Assembly (NCBI RefSeq): GCF_900217795.1
Contig: NZ_OBMQ01000003.1
Span: 244,624 to 308,623 of the forward strand
Source of the DNA: Ureibacillus xyleni
GTDB lineage: Bacteria; Bacillota; Bacilli; Bacillales_A; Planococcaceae
Direction of reading: 5' to 3'
DNA length: 64,000 bases
Shown here: positions 18,784-28,495 of the stretch, piece by piece
Position numbering within the stretch: position 1 is the first letter of the stretch
Layout: the number at the start of each line of letters is the position of its first letter
The notes under the pieces: model-generated
The model's input: only the letters and a program-made list of their open reading frames with translations
What the model was told of the DNA's origin: nothing
Databases searched by the model: none
Position numbers and translations under genes: made by a program

Positions 18784-19098
18784 ATGAAATTACGAGATTT
18801 TTTAATTGGTGTAGCAACAGGTTTAGCTGCAGCAGTCATTATTAAAGAAGCATCCGAAAGAATTTCACCATTTTTACCTGCTAATCAAGTATTAAACAAT
18901 GTAAAATTTGAATTTAAAAAAGAAACTCCAATTGATGGTTCTTGGATTTTTATGAAACCTGAAGATTTTAATAATGGCATTTCGACCATTCCGGTTTATC
19001 GGGGCGGAATTTCGAGAGTGATTGATGGAGAGTTGGAGACTTTTGAATTCGCTGCAGACGCAAGGTCTGGTGTAATTGTGGAGTTAGTAAAATCTTAA
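18784..19098 (+). CDS. Small PepSY-like membrane-anchored protein
   Basis: 104 aa. Residues 4-22 form a short hydrophobic N-terminal segment (RDFLIGVATGLAAAVII). The rest resembles one PepSY unit: VKFEFKKETPIDGSWIFMKP, then VYRGGISRVIDGELETFEFAADARSG. Small PepSY proteins of this build are common in Bacillus and are thought to act at the membrane as protease-inhibitor-like or stability modules. The specific role is unknown. AAAGGAGG stands before the ATG. Single + strand gene ending at a strong terminator. Confidence 0.8.
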   Translation: MKLRDFLIGVATGLAAAVIIKEASERISPFLPANQVLNNVKFEFKKETPIDGSWIFMKPEDFNNGISTIPVYRGGISRVIDGELETFEFAADARSGVIVELVKS

Positions 19099-19181
19099 GG
19101 GAATCTTTTAAAATACAATTACTTTAAAGCTGGACAAATTGTAATCTGTATAGTCCTTTATAAAATTTAGGAAACTTAAAA

Positions 19182-19218
19182 CGGGATAAAGTTAGTAGTA
19201 ACTTTACCCCGCTTTTTT
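19182..19218. terminator. Bidirectional terminator between the PepSY gene and ytnP
   Basis: 13-nt arms 19182-19194 and 19199-19211 (one mismatch), GTAG loop, then T7 on the + strand. The - strand side runs into GTTTTAAG. Confidence 0.85.
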
Positions 19219-20093
19219 TATGCTTTCACTTCATATGGAATTTTAGTCTCTTTTGTTCGTTTTAACGATGAAAGCACTTCTTTTCCATCCGGTGTCCATT
19301 GAATCATACGATAATATGCATCATGATAAAAAATAAATTTATAACTATTTGCCAATGCTTCTTTCATAATTTTTTCTTTTGCAAAGACACTTGTCATAGG
19401 ATAATCATCATACGCCATTACCCACAATGGATTTTGATGAGCATGGGTAGCCATAATATCTGCCATATGAAGCATTGTTTCCCCATTTTGAGTTAACTTA
19501 ATAATTGCATGTCCATCACTATGTCCACCTGTATGAATCAATTCAATTCCTGATGTGATTGTAATTGAACCTGAAAAAGTTTCGACTTGATGTTGGATTG
19601 GTTCCCAATTTTCTTTCCAATACGTATTTTTCGAACGGATATTCGGATTACGCATTTCATTCCACTCTACTTCAGTTGTATAAATTTTCGCATTTGGGAA
19701 AGTTGATACAAGTGTTTCCCCTTCCCAATGAGTTAACCCACTAGCATGATCAAAATGCATATGCGTCATTAAAACAACATCAATATCCGCTGCTTTTAAC
19801 CCTAGTTCTTGTAAGCTCTCTAAAACGGTTGATTCTTCTGTTACTCCATAGTTACGAAGCTGTTTTTCTGTTAACTTATTAAACCCAACTCCACTATCGA
19901 TTAAGTAGTTTTTTCCCTCAAACTGTATAAGAATTGGTTCACATGCTAATTCAACTTGATTTTTTTCATTTACGGGATATTTTCTTGACCAAAGTGGTTT
20001 TGGTACTACGCCAAACATTGCTCCGCCATCTAAAGAAGTGACTCCCCCATTGAGCCATGTTAACTGCATATTGTGAAATTGAAGTTGATCCAT
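19218..20093 (-). CDS. ytnP: YtnP, metallo-beta-lactamase-fold lactonase
   Basis: 291-aa MBL-fold hydrolase closely resembling B. subtilis YtnP, reported as a quorum-quenching lactonase. Metal-binding motif [11 protein letters not shown] at about residues 112-122; further ligands in [24 protein letters not shown] and FYHDAYY. The N-terminal block [20 protein letters not shown] is nearly diagnostic. Cytoplasmic, no signal peptide. GGGGAG precedes the ATG. Stands alone between the two-component operon and trmB. Confidence 0.93.
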   Translation of the reverse strand: MDQLQFHNMQLTWLNGGVTSLDGGAMFGVVPKPLWSRKYPVNEKNQVELACEPILIQFEGKNYLIDSGVGFNKLTEKQLRNYGVTEESTVLESLQELGLKAADIDVVLMTHMHFDHASGLTHWEGETLVSTFPNAKIYTTEVEWNEMRNPNIRSKNTYWKENWEPIQHQVETFSGSITITSGIELIHTGGHSDGHAIIKLTQNGETMLHMADIMATHAHQNPLWVMAYDDYPMTSVFAKEKIMKEALANSYKFIFYHDAYYRMIQWTPDGKEVLSSLKRTKETKIPYEVKA

Positions 20094-20167
20094 TCATTTC
20101 TCCCCTTTTCCCTAAAACTTTGTATGTTAGCGACTTTTTATAAAATTATCGCACAGTACACAATTGG

Positions 20168-20818
20168 TCATGCTTTTGAAATAAATTGAGATTCTAACCT
20201 ATATATCGGTTGACCTTTTGCGGAAAACTTCTCTTCATATTCGGTCATGATATTGTCCTTAGGCTCATCTGCATGTAAATTGAGTGATACAAATTTTAAC
20301 AGCATCCCATATTCAGACATACTTATTAGAGAGAATTCAAATAAACCACGATTATCTGTTTTAAAGTGAATTTCCCCATTATCAATTAAAATCGATTCAT
20401 ACAATTTCAAAAATCCCTCATGAGTCAAGCGACGTTTAGCATGGCGCGTTTTTGGCCAAGGATCGGAGAAATTCAAATAAACACGACTAACATCATTTTT
20501 TGTGAAGTACTTAGCCAAATCTGCTCCATTCACTTTTAGTAAACGTAGATTTGGCGGTGTGTTAGCTGCTATTACCTTTTCTAGTGCACTAACGATGACA
20601 CTATCATATAATTCAATTCCAATATAATTAATTTCAGGGTTTGCTTGTGCCATTCCAGTAACAAATTGACCTTTCCCTGTTCCTACTTCAATATGTAATG
20701 GGTTATTATTTCCAAAAGCTTCATTCCACTTGCCTTTATAGTTTTCGGGGGTTGGAATAATAATTTCTGGATGGCTATTGATAAATTCTTCTGCCCAAGG
20801 TTTATTTCGTAATCTCAC
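20168..20818 (-). CDS. trmB: TrmB, tRNA (guanine-N7)-methyltransferase
   Basis: Methylates G46 in the variable loop of tRNAs. 216 aa, standard length. SAM-binding HIEVGTGKGQFVTGMA, the acidic NYIGIELYDSVI strand, and the family signature NFSDPWPKTRHAKRRLT are all present. The start is a GTG preceded by GAGGAAC. In Bacillus the same gene (ytmQ) lies close to ytnP. Confidence 0.96.
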   Translation of the reverse strand: MRLRNKPWAEEFINSHPEIIIPTPENYKGKWNEAFGNNNPLHIEVGTGKGQFVTGMAQANPEINYIGIELYDSVIVSALEKVIAANTPPNLRLLKVNGADLAKYFTKNDVSRVYLNFSDPWPKTRHAKRRLTHEGFLKLYESILIDNGEIHFKTDNRGLFEFSLISMSEYGMLLKFVSLNLHADEPKDNIMTEYEEKFSAKGQPIYRLESQFISKA

Positions 20819-20943
20819 TTACATGTTCCTCTTTTCTTTGCTGTTCATTTTATTTGAAGATGGTTGAACTGATGTAGATAAACGTTCATGCCCATTAAAT
20901 TTCTTATATTATAACTTAATTATCTACTAATTCCATAATATCG

Positions 20944-21879
20944 CTACTTTTCTTTCGCTAAATTCCAACTTTTTGGCTGTACCTCAAATTCTATTAAAGA
21001 GTTTTTTGTTGAAGTATCGATTATTTCCCCGTCAGTATGGCAGAGAATTTGTTCTTTAACACTTATCTTCACATTTACAGCACTGGTTTGAACCACTGCC
21101 TTTAAGCGGGTATGTGCTCCGAAAAATACCGTTACAAATAACAGTAATAACTTTATTCTAGATAAGTTATGAACAAGAATCACTTCTAACAATCCATCAT
21201 CCGGTTTTGATTTTGGTGAAATTTTCATTCCTCCCCCAAAATAGGGTTGGTTGCAAATTGTAACAAACCATACATTTTTATACGATTTTTCTACACCTTC
21301 TATACAAACGGTTAAATCAAATAACTTAAACTTAAATAATCCATGTAGTAAAAAATAAACATAACTCAATTTTCCTAATCCTACTGAATTCAATCCTTTT
21401 TTTAGTTTGGATTGATTTGCAAGATTCGCTACAAAGGCATCGAAACCAATACCAGCATTATTAATAAAACATTTTTGGATAGTATTTATTTTAAAAACAC
21501 CACTATCCATTTCTTTATATGTACAATCGTTTTGCAAAATAAATTGTTCAATTTGCTTGGCAGTTTGAAATGAAAAATAACCTCTGGAAAAATCATTGCC
21601 CGAACCAGCCGCAACATTACCAACGAAAACATCTTGAAAACCCATTACTCCATTTAGCACTCCATGAATGGTACCATCTCCACCTACAACAATAATGAGA
21701 ATATTTTCTCCATTTGCTGATGCTTCTTCACTTAGCTGTTGAGCGATTTCCTTTGCGTGTTCATTATACTTTGTAATATGGAAGGAATAGGTACATTTAA
21801 GTTCCTTTCTTAACTTTTGCCAAACTATTTTCCCTTTTCCATTGCCGGCAAATTCATTGATGATAAAATGTAACTCCAC
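20944..21879 (-). CDS. ytlR: YtlR-like diacylglycerol/lipid kinase family protein
   Basis: 311-aa member of the DAGK catalytic-domain family (DgkB/YegS/sphingosine kinase type), expected to phosphorylate a lipid alcohol at the membrane surface. N-terminal FIINEFAGNGKG, nucleotide-binding VVGGDGTIHGVLNGV, and AAGSGNDFSRG are intact; the C-terminal domain has SPKSKPDDGLLEVILV. The true lipid substrate is not defined by sequence. GTG start with GAGGAG located inside the end of the upstream gene, 6 bases away, so the two are coupled. Confidence 0.85.
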   Translation of the reverse strand: MELHFIINEFAGNGKGKIVWQKLRKELKCTYSFHITKYNEHAKEIAQQLSEEASANGENILIIVVGGDGTIHGVLNGVMGFQDVFVGNVAAGSGNDFSRGYFSFQTAKQIEQFILQNDCTYKEMDSGVFKINTIQKCFINNAGIGFDAFVANLANQSKLKKGLNSVGLGKLSYVYFLLHGLFKFKLFDLTVCIEGVEKSYKNVWFVTICNQPYFGGGMKISPKSKPDDGLLEVILVHNLSRIKLLLLFVTVFFGAHTRLKAVVQTSAVNVKISVKEQILCHTDGEIIDTSTKNSLIEFEVQPKSWNLAKEK

Positions 21880-21885
21880 GCACCA

Positions 21886-22881
21886 CTACTCCTCTATATT
21901 TTCAACATTCCAAATATCACGGTTAAATGAGGTTGTTTGAACTTGGTGTAAAATTGCCTGAGCTGCATGCATTTGCATTCGCTTCATAGGAGAAGATGAT
22001 CGTTTCAGGTGCATTAACCATTTTGGAAATTCTCTTTTATCGATAAACTGAACATTATATATTGAACCTGGATAATCAAAATAACCATTTCTTGAAAGTA
22101 ATACTTTTCTTATTGGTAAGTCCACTTCATGAGCTGTGAAAATTTGGGAAACCACAGCTTCCATTCGATTTAATTGAATTAGCGGATTAAGCATTTTTTT
22201 ATCAATCTTTCCTACTTTTTTTGTCCAAAAGCGTTCACTGTTTCCAACATATACAGCCATATTATCGTGTTCTACCACTGTAATACAAATACATTCAGTT
22301 GGTGTTAAAATGACAACATCTAATTCAACAGGTGCTTTTTTTACTTTGATAATCGGATAATAAAAGATTAGATAACTATCTGGTAATTGTTGAAGTATAT
22401 TTCTTAGCAATGTATCTCGTAAAAATTTTGGATCTACATAAGATTTCTCCCGCAAAGTTGAACTTGCCCATTTAATTTGAAAATGGAAAAATTGATCTAA
22501 AAACATCACTTTTAATTCTTCTAACGTTTGAGGATGATACACGATTTTTGGCTCAAAAAATAAAGTGGTTGTTTCATCTTCAGGGATGACCTCATCTTTA
22601 TCGATTAACTCATTTTCCACATCAACTTCCTCAATATTTTCTTCCTCAGCTTCAGATCTTTTAAACATTAATTTTTTCAAAAATGTAAAACGCTCTTTTG
22701 GCTCTTCAATTTCCGCTTCTGTTTCTATATGTTCCCAATCAGGAAGTTCTTCTCCTGATATCCATTGAGTTTTAACTCTTTCCCACTGAATTTGTTTCAA
22801 TCGAACAAATTGTGTTGGATATCTTGTTAATGCTGTTTCATATCTTGAAATGTAATCTTGAAGTTTTACTAATTGAGCCAA
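21886..22881 (-). CDS. Uncharacterised YtlQ-like protein
   Basis: 331 aa, soluble, function unknown. Residues 1-70 are helical, 70-115 are an acidic low-complexity spacer (EAEEENIEEVDVENE), and the C-terminal 200 residues form a globular domain. That domain has ELDVVILTPTECICITVVE and KKMLNPLIQLNRMEAVVSQIF, a pattern reminiscent of nuclease-related NERD-like or restriction-endonuclease-fold domains. I cannot confirm that. Start is TTG at 22881 with AGGAG eight bases upstream; the ATG at 22968 lacks a ribosome site. Position before ytlR corresponds to ytlQ. Confidence 0.78.
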   Translation of the reverse strand: MAQLVKLQDYISRYETALTRYPTQFVRLKQIQWERVKTQWISGEELPDWEHIETEAEIEEPKERFTFLKKLMFKRSEAEEENIEEVDVENELIDKDEVIPEDETTTLFFEPKIVYHPQTLEELKVMFLDQFFHFQIKWASSTLREKSYVDPKFLRDTLLRNILQQLPDSYLIFYYPIIKVKKAPVELDVVILTPTECICITVVEHDNMAVYVGNSERFWTKKVGKIDKKMLNPLIQLNRMEAVVSQIFTAHEVDLPIRKVLLSRNGYFDYPGSIYNVQFIDKREFPKWLMHLKRSSSPMKRMQMHAAQAILHQVQTTSFNRDIWNVENIEE

Positions 22882-22933
22882 ATAAAACACTCCTATCCTA
22901 TCTACTACAGTTAGTTTAATTTTACATGAGGAA

Positions 22934-22980
22934 GTAAAAAAAAAATAGTGGATAGCCGTTTTCGACAATCCACCTATTTT
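22934..22980 (-). terminator. dat terminator
   Basis: Stem pairing about 22944-22954 with 22969-22980 (one bulge), followed by a T10 tract on the - strand. Confidence 0.85.
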
Positions 22981-22982
22981 AA

Positions 22983-23846
22983 TTATATTATATCTAGTAC
23001 TTGAAAATCATTTGGAATTTTTGTTTCAAATTGTGTTTGTAATTTACGTGTCCATTCACCAATGACAGCATGATTAATTTTTACACCATCAATGTCAATT
23101 ACAGGTGTAATCTCAGATGTTGTAGAAGATACAAAAACTTCATCCATTTGTAAAATTTCAGCTTTTGTGAATGTCTCTTCTTTTACTGGTAAATGAATCT
23201 CCTTCGCACAAGTTAAGATTACTCGACGTGTAATGCCATTAAGAATGAAGTTGTCGATTGGGTGTGTATATAATATACCGTCTTTAATACCAAATACATT
23301 TGTAGAAGAACCTTCTGTAATGATTTCCCCACGATGCAAAATGGCTTCATAACACCCTTTTTCTTGAGCCTGTTGTTTTGCTAAAACAGCCCCTAATAGA
23401 TTCAGCGATTTTATGTCACAGCGTAACCATCGAATATCTTCAACAAAGGTTGCTTTTACACCTTTTTCTTTATTTTCTAAGGGACGAGGCGATTCTTTCA
23501 CATTGCCCGTTAGAACAGGTAAAACTGTATCGCCAGGAAAATGGTGGATTCGAGAAGCTGTCCCTCTTGTTATTTGAAAATAAAGATTACCTGTATTTAG
23601 CTCATTTGCTTCTACTAATTCATGTAATAACATGTGTAATTTGTCTTTTGTATACGGAATCGTCAAATGGATCTTTTCTGCACTTTCATAAAAGCGATCA
23701 ATATGTTCCTTTGCCGTAAACATTTCGCCATTATAAACTTTAATTACCTCGTAAACTCCATCCCCAAATTGATAACCTCGGTCTTCCTTATCAATTACTA
23801 TTTCATCATCTTTTACAATTTTATCATTCCATAAAGAATATCCCAT
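22983..23846 (-). CDS. dat: Dat, D-amino acid (D-alanine) aminotransferase
   Basis: PLP fold-type IV transaminase that interconverts D-alanine and D-glutamate, supplying wall precursors. 287 aa; from memory it resembles the enzymes of thermophilic Bacillus sp. YM-1 and Lysinibacillus sphaericus. Landmarks: EDRGYQFGDGVYEVIKVYNG, the PLP lysine in WLRCDIKSLNLLG (about Lys145), EGSSTNVFGIKDG and SSTTSEITPVIDIDG. GGGAGTGAG precedes the ATG. Downstream of pepV with a 21-bp gap, so probably co-transcribed. Confidence 0.96.
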   Translation of the reverse strand: MGYSLWNDKIVKDDEIVIDKEDRGYQFGDGVYEVIKVYNGEMFTAKEHIDRFYESAEKIHLTIPYTKDKLHMLLHELVEANELNTGNLYFQITRGTASRIHHFPGDTVLPVLTGNVKESPRPLENKEKGVKATFVEDIRWLRCDIKSLNLLGAVLAKQQAQEKGCYEAILHRGEIITEGSSTNVFGIKDGILYTHPIDNFILNGITRRVILTCAKEIHLPVKEETFTKAEILQMDEVFVSSTTSEITPVIDIDGVKINHAVIGEWTRKLQTQFETKIPNDFQVLDII

Positions 23847-23867
23847 TGTTACTCACTCCCACTCTAG

Positions 23868-25256
23868 TTACTTTGCCAACTCAACGATTGCCTCGGCATA
23901 AATCGCTGCAGCCTTAATCAAGTTCTCAACGACAACATATTCGTCTGCTTGATGCGCTACATCAGGTTCTCCCGGGAAGAGCATTCCAAAGGCAACCCCT
24001 TTTTTCATTACCCGCGCATACGTTCCACCACCAGTTGATAATGGGTTTGAATGGTCATTTGTATATTTTCGATAAACAGACAATAATGTTTGGATAAGTG
24101 AATCTTCTTCTGGAATATAATGTGGTGCTGAATTTGAAACAACATCAAGACTAAATCCAAAAGCGGCAGTAAGTTGAGAAGCTTTTGTAATCTTCTCTTC
24201 AAATGAATATGTAACCGAGTAACGCATACTTACTTGAATACGAGCACCCTTTTCACGATGGAATAAAATAACTCCCGGATTTAATGTTGTTTGACCAGAC
24301 ATTTCATCAAAGTGATTTAAATTTAATGTTGTTCCATAGTGATCGCCATCGAACACTTCTACAATAAACGTAACAAACTGTTTACTAGCAGTTGTGTTTA
24401 AATAAGGTGTTAAAAATTTTGCTAAGAGCACCCCAGCATTAATTCCTTTTTCCGGCTCCATTGCATGAGCAGATTTCCCTTTAACAGTTACAATATATTT
24501 ATTCTCTTCTTTATTTATTGTTCCTTGGATAAGATTTTTTTCTAGGAATTGCTCAAAATCATCCACAACCCCATCTTGGACGTTTTGAATAATTGCTTTT
24601 GCAAAATCAGGTACCATATTCGAACGTTGCCCTGATTGAAAAGCAACTAATTGTTCATTTTCGCTAAACTTTTCCTTCAATTCAAAATCTAGTAATGCAA
24701 TCCCTTTTTCGGCATTGATAAGGGGAAAATCAGCATCAGGAGCAAAGCCGTTACTTGGCATTTCCTCATTTTTAAAGTAATGATTCACACAACGGAATCC
24801 ACTCTCTTCATCTGTTCCAATAATCATACGAACTCGTTTGTTTAATGGAATTTGCTCATCTTTTATCATTTTCATTGCAAGCCATGCTGCAATTGTCGGA
24901 CCTTTGTCATCAATTGCCCCTCGACCATATAGCTTACCATCCACTATTTCACCTTTAAATGGCGGATAGACCCACGAATCTCCTGCTGGGACTACATCTA
25001 CATGACATAGTATACCAACCAATTCATCGCCTTGCCCCATCTCTATATGTCCTGCAACTTCATCTACATTTTTTGTTGTAAATCCTAGTTCTTCGCCTTT
25101 TTGTAGCATATATTGTAAAGCTTTTAATGGACCTGGACCAAATGGGGCATCTTTAGTAGCATTTGCTTCATCTAGTACACTCTCAATTTGTATTAATTGT
25201 TGTAATTCAAGAATTAACTCTTCTTCTCTAGATTGTGCTAACTTCAACCAATCCAT
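23868..25256 (-). CDS. pepV: PepV, M20 dipeptidase
   Basis: Cytoplasmic Xaa-His-type/Xaa-Xaa dipeptidase of the M20 zinc family. 462 aa, standard. Metal and catalytic motifs: ILCHVDVVPAGDSW, YGRGAIDDKGPT, IIGTDEESGFRC and the C-terminal STGGGTYARVM. The dimerisation (lid) domain with KGKSAHAMEPEKGINA is present. GAGGTGG precedes the ATG. Paired with dat, which can take up D-amino acids released from peptides or wall turnover. Confidence 0.95.
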   Translation of the reverse strand: MDWLKLAQSREEELILELQQLIQIESVLDEANATKDAPFGPGPLKALQYMLQKGEELGFTTKNVDEVAGHIEMGQGDELVGILCHVDVVPAGDSWVYPPFKGEIVDGKLYGRGAIDDKGPTIAAWLAMKMIKDEQIPLNKRVRMIIGTDEESGFRCVNHYFKNEEMPSNGFAPDADFPLINAEKGIALLDFELKEKFSENEQLVAFQSGQRSNMVPDFAKAIIQNVQDGVVDDFEQFLEKNLIQGTINKEENKYIVTVKGKSAHAMEPEKGINAGVLLAKFLTPYLNTTASKQFVTFIVEVFDGDHYGTTLNLNHFDEMSGQTTLNPGVILFHREKGARIQVSMRYSVTYSFEEKITKASQLTAAFGFSLDVVSNSAPHYIPEEDSLIQTLLSVYRKYTNDHSNPLSTGGGTYARVMKKGVAFGMLFPGEPDVAHQADEYVVVENLIKAAAIYAEAIVELAK

Positions 25257-25632
25257 TAACTACCACCTCACTAATTAATACCGAATATTTTACTCTTTCT
25301 CAAAGAAAGTACAAGCAATTTAGTCATATTTTGAGGTGATATGTCATATGCTCTATAAAGATGGCCCGACTACTTATAAAATGTTCAGAATTTTCTATAA
25401 CTTCATCCACTAAAAAAATTCTATGTAAAAGTTATATTAATTGACTGAGAATTATGGAAAAATTAATAGTTTACTGATATAATTGCGTTGTCAAGGTAAC
25501 ACATTGACAACAAACTTTATAAAAAAAGGGGATGTCCAAGGCAACAATTTAATTAGCTTTTGAGAGCACCTCTATATGTAGTCGTCCGCTAGTCTTTGCC
25601 ATGAGAATTAAGATCGAAGGAGTGGTTCATTT
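25257..25632. other. Long leader and promoter region of ytzE
   Basis: 376 bases without a gene. It holds an extended -10 element TGATATAAT (TATAAT at 25478-25483), an inverted repeat GTTGTCAA-N9-TTGACAAC at 25487-25511 straddling the expected transcription start, and about 120 bases of GC-richer leader before ytzE. I see no coding ORF there beyond a six-codon AUG frame starting at 25532. Confidence 0.5.
25487..25511 (+). promoter_or_regulatory. Inverted repeat, possible operator of ytzE
   Basis: Perfect 8-bp arms (25487-25494 and 25504-25511) with a 9-base spacer, just downstream of the TATAAT. Size and position fit a dimeric repressor site, possibly autoregulation by the HTH protein encoded downstream. 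Binding is inference. Confidence 0.4.
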
Positions 25633-25854
25633 ATGAAACCAACTACTGACAGAATGCTTAATCGTATTAAAGACGTGTACATGTTTATCCTGGATAAGGG
25701 AACAGTGTCTACACAGGATTTAGTCGAAGAGTTCAACATCACTCCTCGCACCATTCAAAGAGATTTGAATGTGTTAGCCTTTAACGACTTGGTAGTTAGT
25801 CCAAGTCGAGGTAAATGGACAACGACGAAGAAAAAAGTTAAATTGACATCTTAG
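25633..25854 (+). CDS. ytzE: YtzE, small DeoR-type HTH protein
   Basis: 73 aa consisting almost entirely of one winged helix-turn-helix (RIKDVYMFILDKGTVSTQDL, then ITPRTIQRDLNVLAFNDLVV), without the sugar-phosphate effector domain of full DeoR regulators. Ends in a basic tail. Same length as the B. subtilis protein. GAAGGAG stands before the ATG. Target genes unknown. Confidence 0.9.
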   Translation: MKPTTDRMLNRIKDVYMFILDKGTVSTQDLVEEFNITPRTIQRDLNVLAFNDLVVSPSRGKWTTTKKKVKLTS

Positions 25855-25880
25855 ATTTTTCAAATTTCTTTATTCGCATA

Positions 25881-25920
25881 TAAAAAAAGAATGACCTTTC
25901 GTCGGGGTCATTCTTTTTTC
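25881..25920. terminator. Bidirectional terminator, ytzE and the pseudouridine synthase gene
   Basis: About 15-bp stem (25881-25895 with 25905-25919), A-tract on the left and T-tract on the right. The stop of the - strand gene lies in the right arm. Confidence 0.85.
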
Positions 25921-26633
25921 TTATTGTTTTCTTGTAAAAGATCCAGTTCTTCTTCCGTTAACTCACGATACTCACCAAGAGCTAATCTTTCATCAAGTTT
26001 TAAGCTCCCCATCGACAATCTCTTCAAGTAAGTCACTTTCTTTCCTACAGATTCAAACATCCGCTTAACTTGATGAAATTTACCTTCTTGTATTGTAAGT
26101 TCAATTTCAGATTCTTTATCGGATTTTAATATAACAAGTTTTCCTGGTTTCGTTACATAGCCATCATCTAATTCTACACCTATTTTAAACGCTTCTACGT
26201 CCTCTTCTGTTACTTCCCCATCAATTAAAGCATAATAGGTCTTTGGAACATGCTTTTTAGGCGAAAGCAAATTATGCGCTAGCTGGCCGTCATTTGTAAT
26301 TAGTAATAATCCTTCTGTATCTTTATCTAAACGTCCAACAGGAAAAGGTTTAAAGTGTTGTGCAAGCGGATCTAGTAAATCGATGACTGTCTGGTCGTAA
26401 CTGTCTTCTGTAGCTGAGATCACTCCAGGAGGTTTATTCATCATTAAATAAATAAATTCAGTATATTGAACAATTTCACCAAATACACTCACCTGTTGTA
26501 CTTCCGTATTTACATGAATGCTTGCATCTTTTACTATTTCTCCATCAATCGTTACTGCTTTTTGCTTTAATAATTGTTTTACTTCTTTACGAGATCCAAA
26601 CCCCATATTTGCTAATAATTTATCTAACCGCAA
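25908..26633 (-). CDS. RsuA-family pseudouridine synthase (YtzG-like)
   Basis: 241 aa. N-terminal S4 RNA-binding domain (LDKLLANMGFGSRKEVKQLL) and the RsuA/RluB catalytic domain with GRLDKDTEGLLLITNDG, which holds the catalytic Asp. Expected to make pseudouridine 516 in 16S rRNA; the RluB/RluF alternatives are less likely at this length. Start is TTG at 26633 with AGGAGG seven bases upstream. Its ribosome site overlaps the end of the flippase gene, so the two are coupled. Confidence 0.92.
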   Translation of the reverse strand: MRLDKLLANMGFGSRKEVKQLLKQKAVTIDGEIVKDASIHVNTEVQQVSVFGEIVQYTEFIYLMMNKPPGVISATEDSYDQTVIDLLDPLAQHFKPFPVGRLDKDTEGLLLITNDGQLAHNLLSPKKHVPKTYYALIDGEVTEEDVEAFKIGVELDDGYVTKPGKLVILKSDKESEIELTIQEGKFHQVKRMFESVGKKVTYLKRLSMGSLKLDERLALGEYRELTEEELDLLQENNKKKE

Positions 26634-26644
26634 CTTTAAACCTC

Positions 26645-28255
26645 CTACTTAAACCCAAACTTACCGGCAATTTTAGAAATTCTTTCGCCTAACAGTTTTT
26701 GTGCTAAACCTAATCGGAAAGAAGCATAACCATAAACAGCTGCTCCTACCACGATACAGATGAATAAATAAACAAGTGCAATCATTTTATTTGTTGGCTC
26801 TGCAATGAGGTATAATCCTTTATTCACAAGTAAAACTGAAATCGCCATTACAATGGTTAAGATACAAATTAAAAGTACTCTTCTAAACACTAACTTCGAA
26901 CGATATTGAAGCACTCTATGAATAACAAGAATATTAATCACAATTGTAACAATATAGCCAATCACCGTTGCTAAAATTGCTCCATCTACTTCTAATAATT
27001 TGATAAGTGGTTCGTTTAATACAAGCTTTATTAATAATCCTGTTAGTAAACTGAAAATAATCCACTTTTGATAATCAATTCCCTGTAAAATCGCAGCTGT
27101 TACAGAAAACAAAGCAAAAAGTATTGCAGCTGGCGCATAATGAGCTAATACAAGTGCACCCATTTCATCTTGTTCATATAGGACATGGTATACATCAGGC
27201 GCTAAAATCATAATGCCAATACTTGCCGGAATCGTAATAAACAACAAAACTTGATACGTTTTATTCATTGCAACTTTAAGACCATTAAAGTCACCAAGCG
27301 TATAATATTTTGTAATGGTCGGTATTAATGCCATTGAAAATCCTGTTGCTAACATAACTGGGATGATGACAATCTTATGGGTTAACAAATTTAACATTGA
27401 TAAATACGTATCTGTTACTTTCGCTAACCCAATTTCATTCATCGCACTATTGAAAGTAAGCATATCCACTAATTGAAATAGTGGATTTGAAAGTCCCACA
27501 AAAACAATTGGAATTGAATATTGTAAAATTTCTTTGTAAATATTTTTAGTTGATAAATCTCCAGTCGGCACTGAAGTAACTAATAAATGATTAAATTCTG
27601 GTTTTAACTTTCTCCAATAATAATAAAGAACAACTAATCCACCAAGTGCTCCTACAAATGCTGCAAATACCGCAAACTTAATTGCCGTTTCTGGCGTACC
27701 CTTTAAAAGCACCACAACAATAAAAGAGCCACCTAGCAATACAATAATCCGAACAATTTGTTCCACTAACTGGGATACAGATGTCGGCATGTAATGATCA
27801 TGCCCTTGGAAATATCCTCTTACTAAACTCATAAAAGGAACAACTAATAATGCAAAACTTACCCAACGTATAACAGATGCAATTTGCTCTACATTATAAA
27901 TTTGTTCTTTATCATTAATTACAACACTTGCAATTGGAGTTGCCATTAAATTTAAAATAATAAAGGAGATTAAACCTGTGACAACCATGACTAATACACC
28001 AGATTTAAATAATCGCCTCCCAGCTTCATAATCACCGAGGGAATTATATTTTGATACAAATTTCGATACCGCTAATGGCAGCCCTGAAATCGCCACAGAG
28101 AGCATAATATTATAAGGAATATAGGCATATTGGTATAATCCAATATTCTCTTTCCCAACAATTGAATAGAATGGGAACAGATAAATTAAACCTAATACTT
28201 TAGAGAGAAACAATCCGATTGTTAATATCGCAGTTCCTTTCATCAATGAAGACAT
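26645..28255 (-). CDS. ytgP: MurJ-type lipid II flippase (YtgP)
   Basis: 536-aa MOP-superfamily polytopic membrane protein with about 14 hydrophobic segments, the polysaccharide-biosynthesis-like family to which B. subtilis YtgP/MurJ belongs. Known role: flips lipid II outward for peptidoglycan synthesis. N-terminal KGTAILTIGLFLSKVLGLIY and the VRGYFQGHDHYMPTSVSQLV motif are characteristic. The ribosome site is weak (TTGGAAT), so the exact start is less certain. Shares a transcript with the pseudouridine synthase gene. Confidence 0.92.
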   Translation of the reverse strand: MSSLMKGTAILTIGLFLSKVLGLIYLFPFYSIVGKENIGLYQYAYIPYNIMLSVAISGLPLAVSKFVSKYNSLGDYEAGRRLFKSGVLVMVVTGLISFIILNLMATPIASVVINDKEQIYNVEQIASVIRWVSFALLVVPFMSLVRGYFQGHDHYMPTSVSQLVEQIVRIIVLLGGSFIVVVLLKGTPETAIKFAVFAAFVGALGGLVVLYYYWRKLKPEFNHLLVTSVPTGDLSTKNIYKEILQYSIPIVFVGLSNPLFQLVDMLTFNSAMNEIGLAKVTDTYLSMLNLLTHKIVIIPVMLATGFSMALIPTITKYYTLGDFNGLKVAMNKTYQVLLFITIPASIGIMILAPDVYHVLYEQDEMGALVLAHYAPAAILFALFSVTAAILQGIDYQKWIIFSLLTGLLIKLVLNEPLIKLLEVDGAILATVIGYIVTIVINILVIHRVLQYRSKLVFRRVLLICILTIVMAISVLLVNKGLYLIAEPTNKMIALVYLFICIVVGAAVYGYASFRLGLAQKLLGERISKIAGKFGFK

Positions 28256-28495
28256 AAAAACATTCCAATCTTTATGAAAATGTAGAGATAATTATGTATT
28301 TTTGTTTTATAAGAAAAATAATTGCCGACTTAGTATAGTCGACGAAAATTAAAGACTTCGAGTTTCGAAAAAGAATCTACATGTTAGTTTACATCTGAAA
28401 GACAATTTACTCAAATAGTTTCTTCATATTTATGTATAATATGGTGTACATAGAAACATTTTATGAAAATGATTATTTAGAAAGTGAGATTAAAT

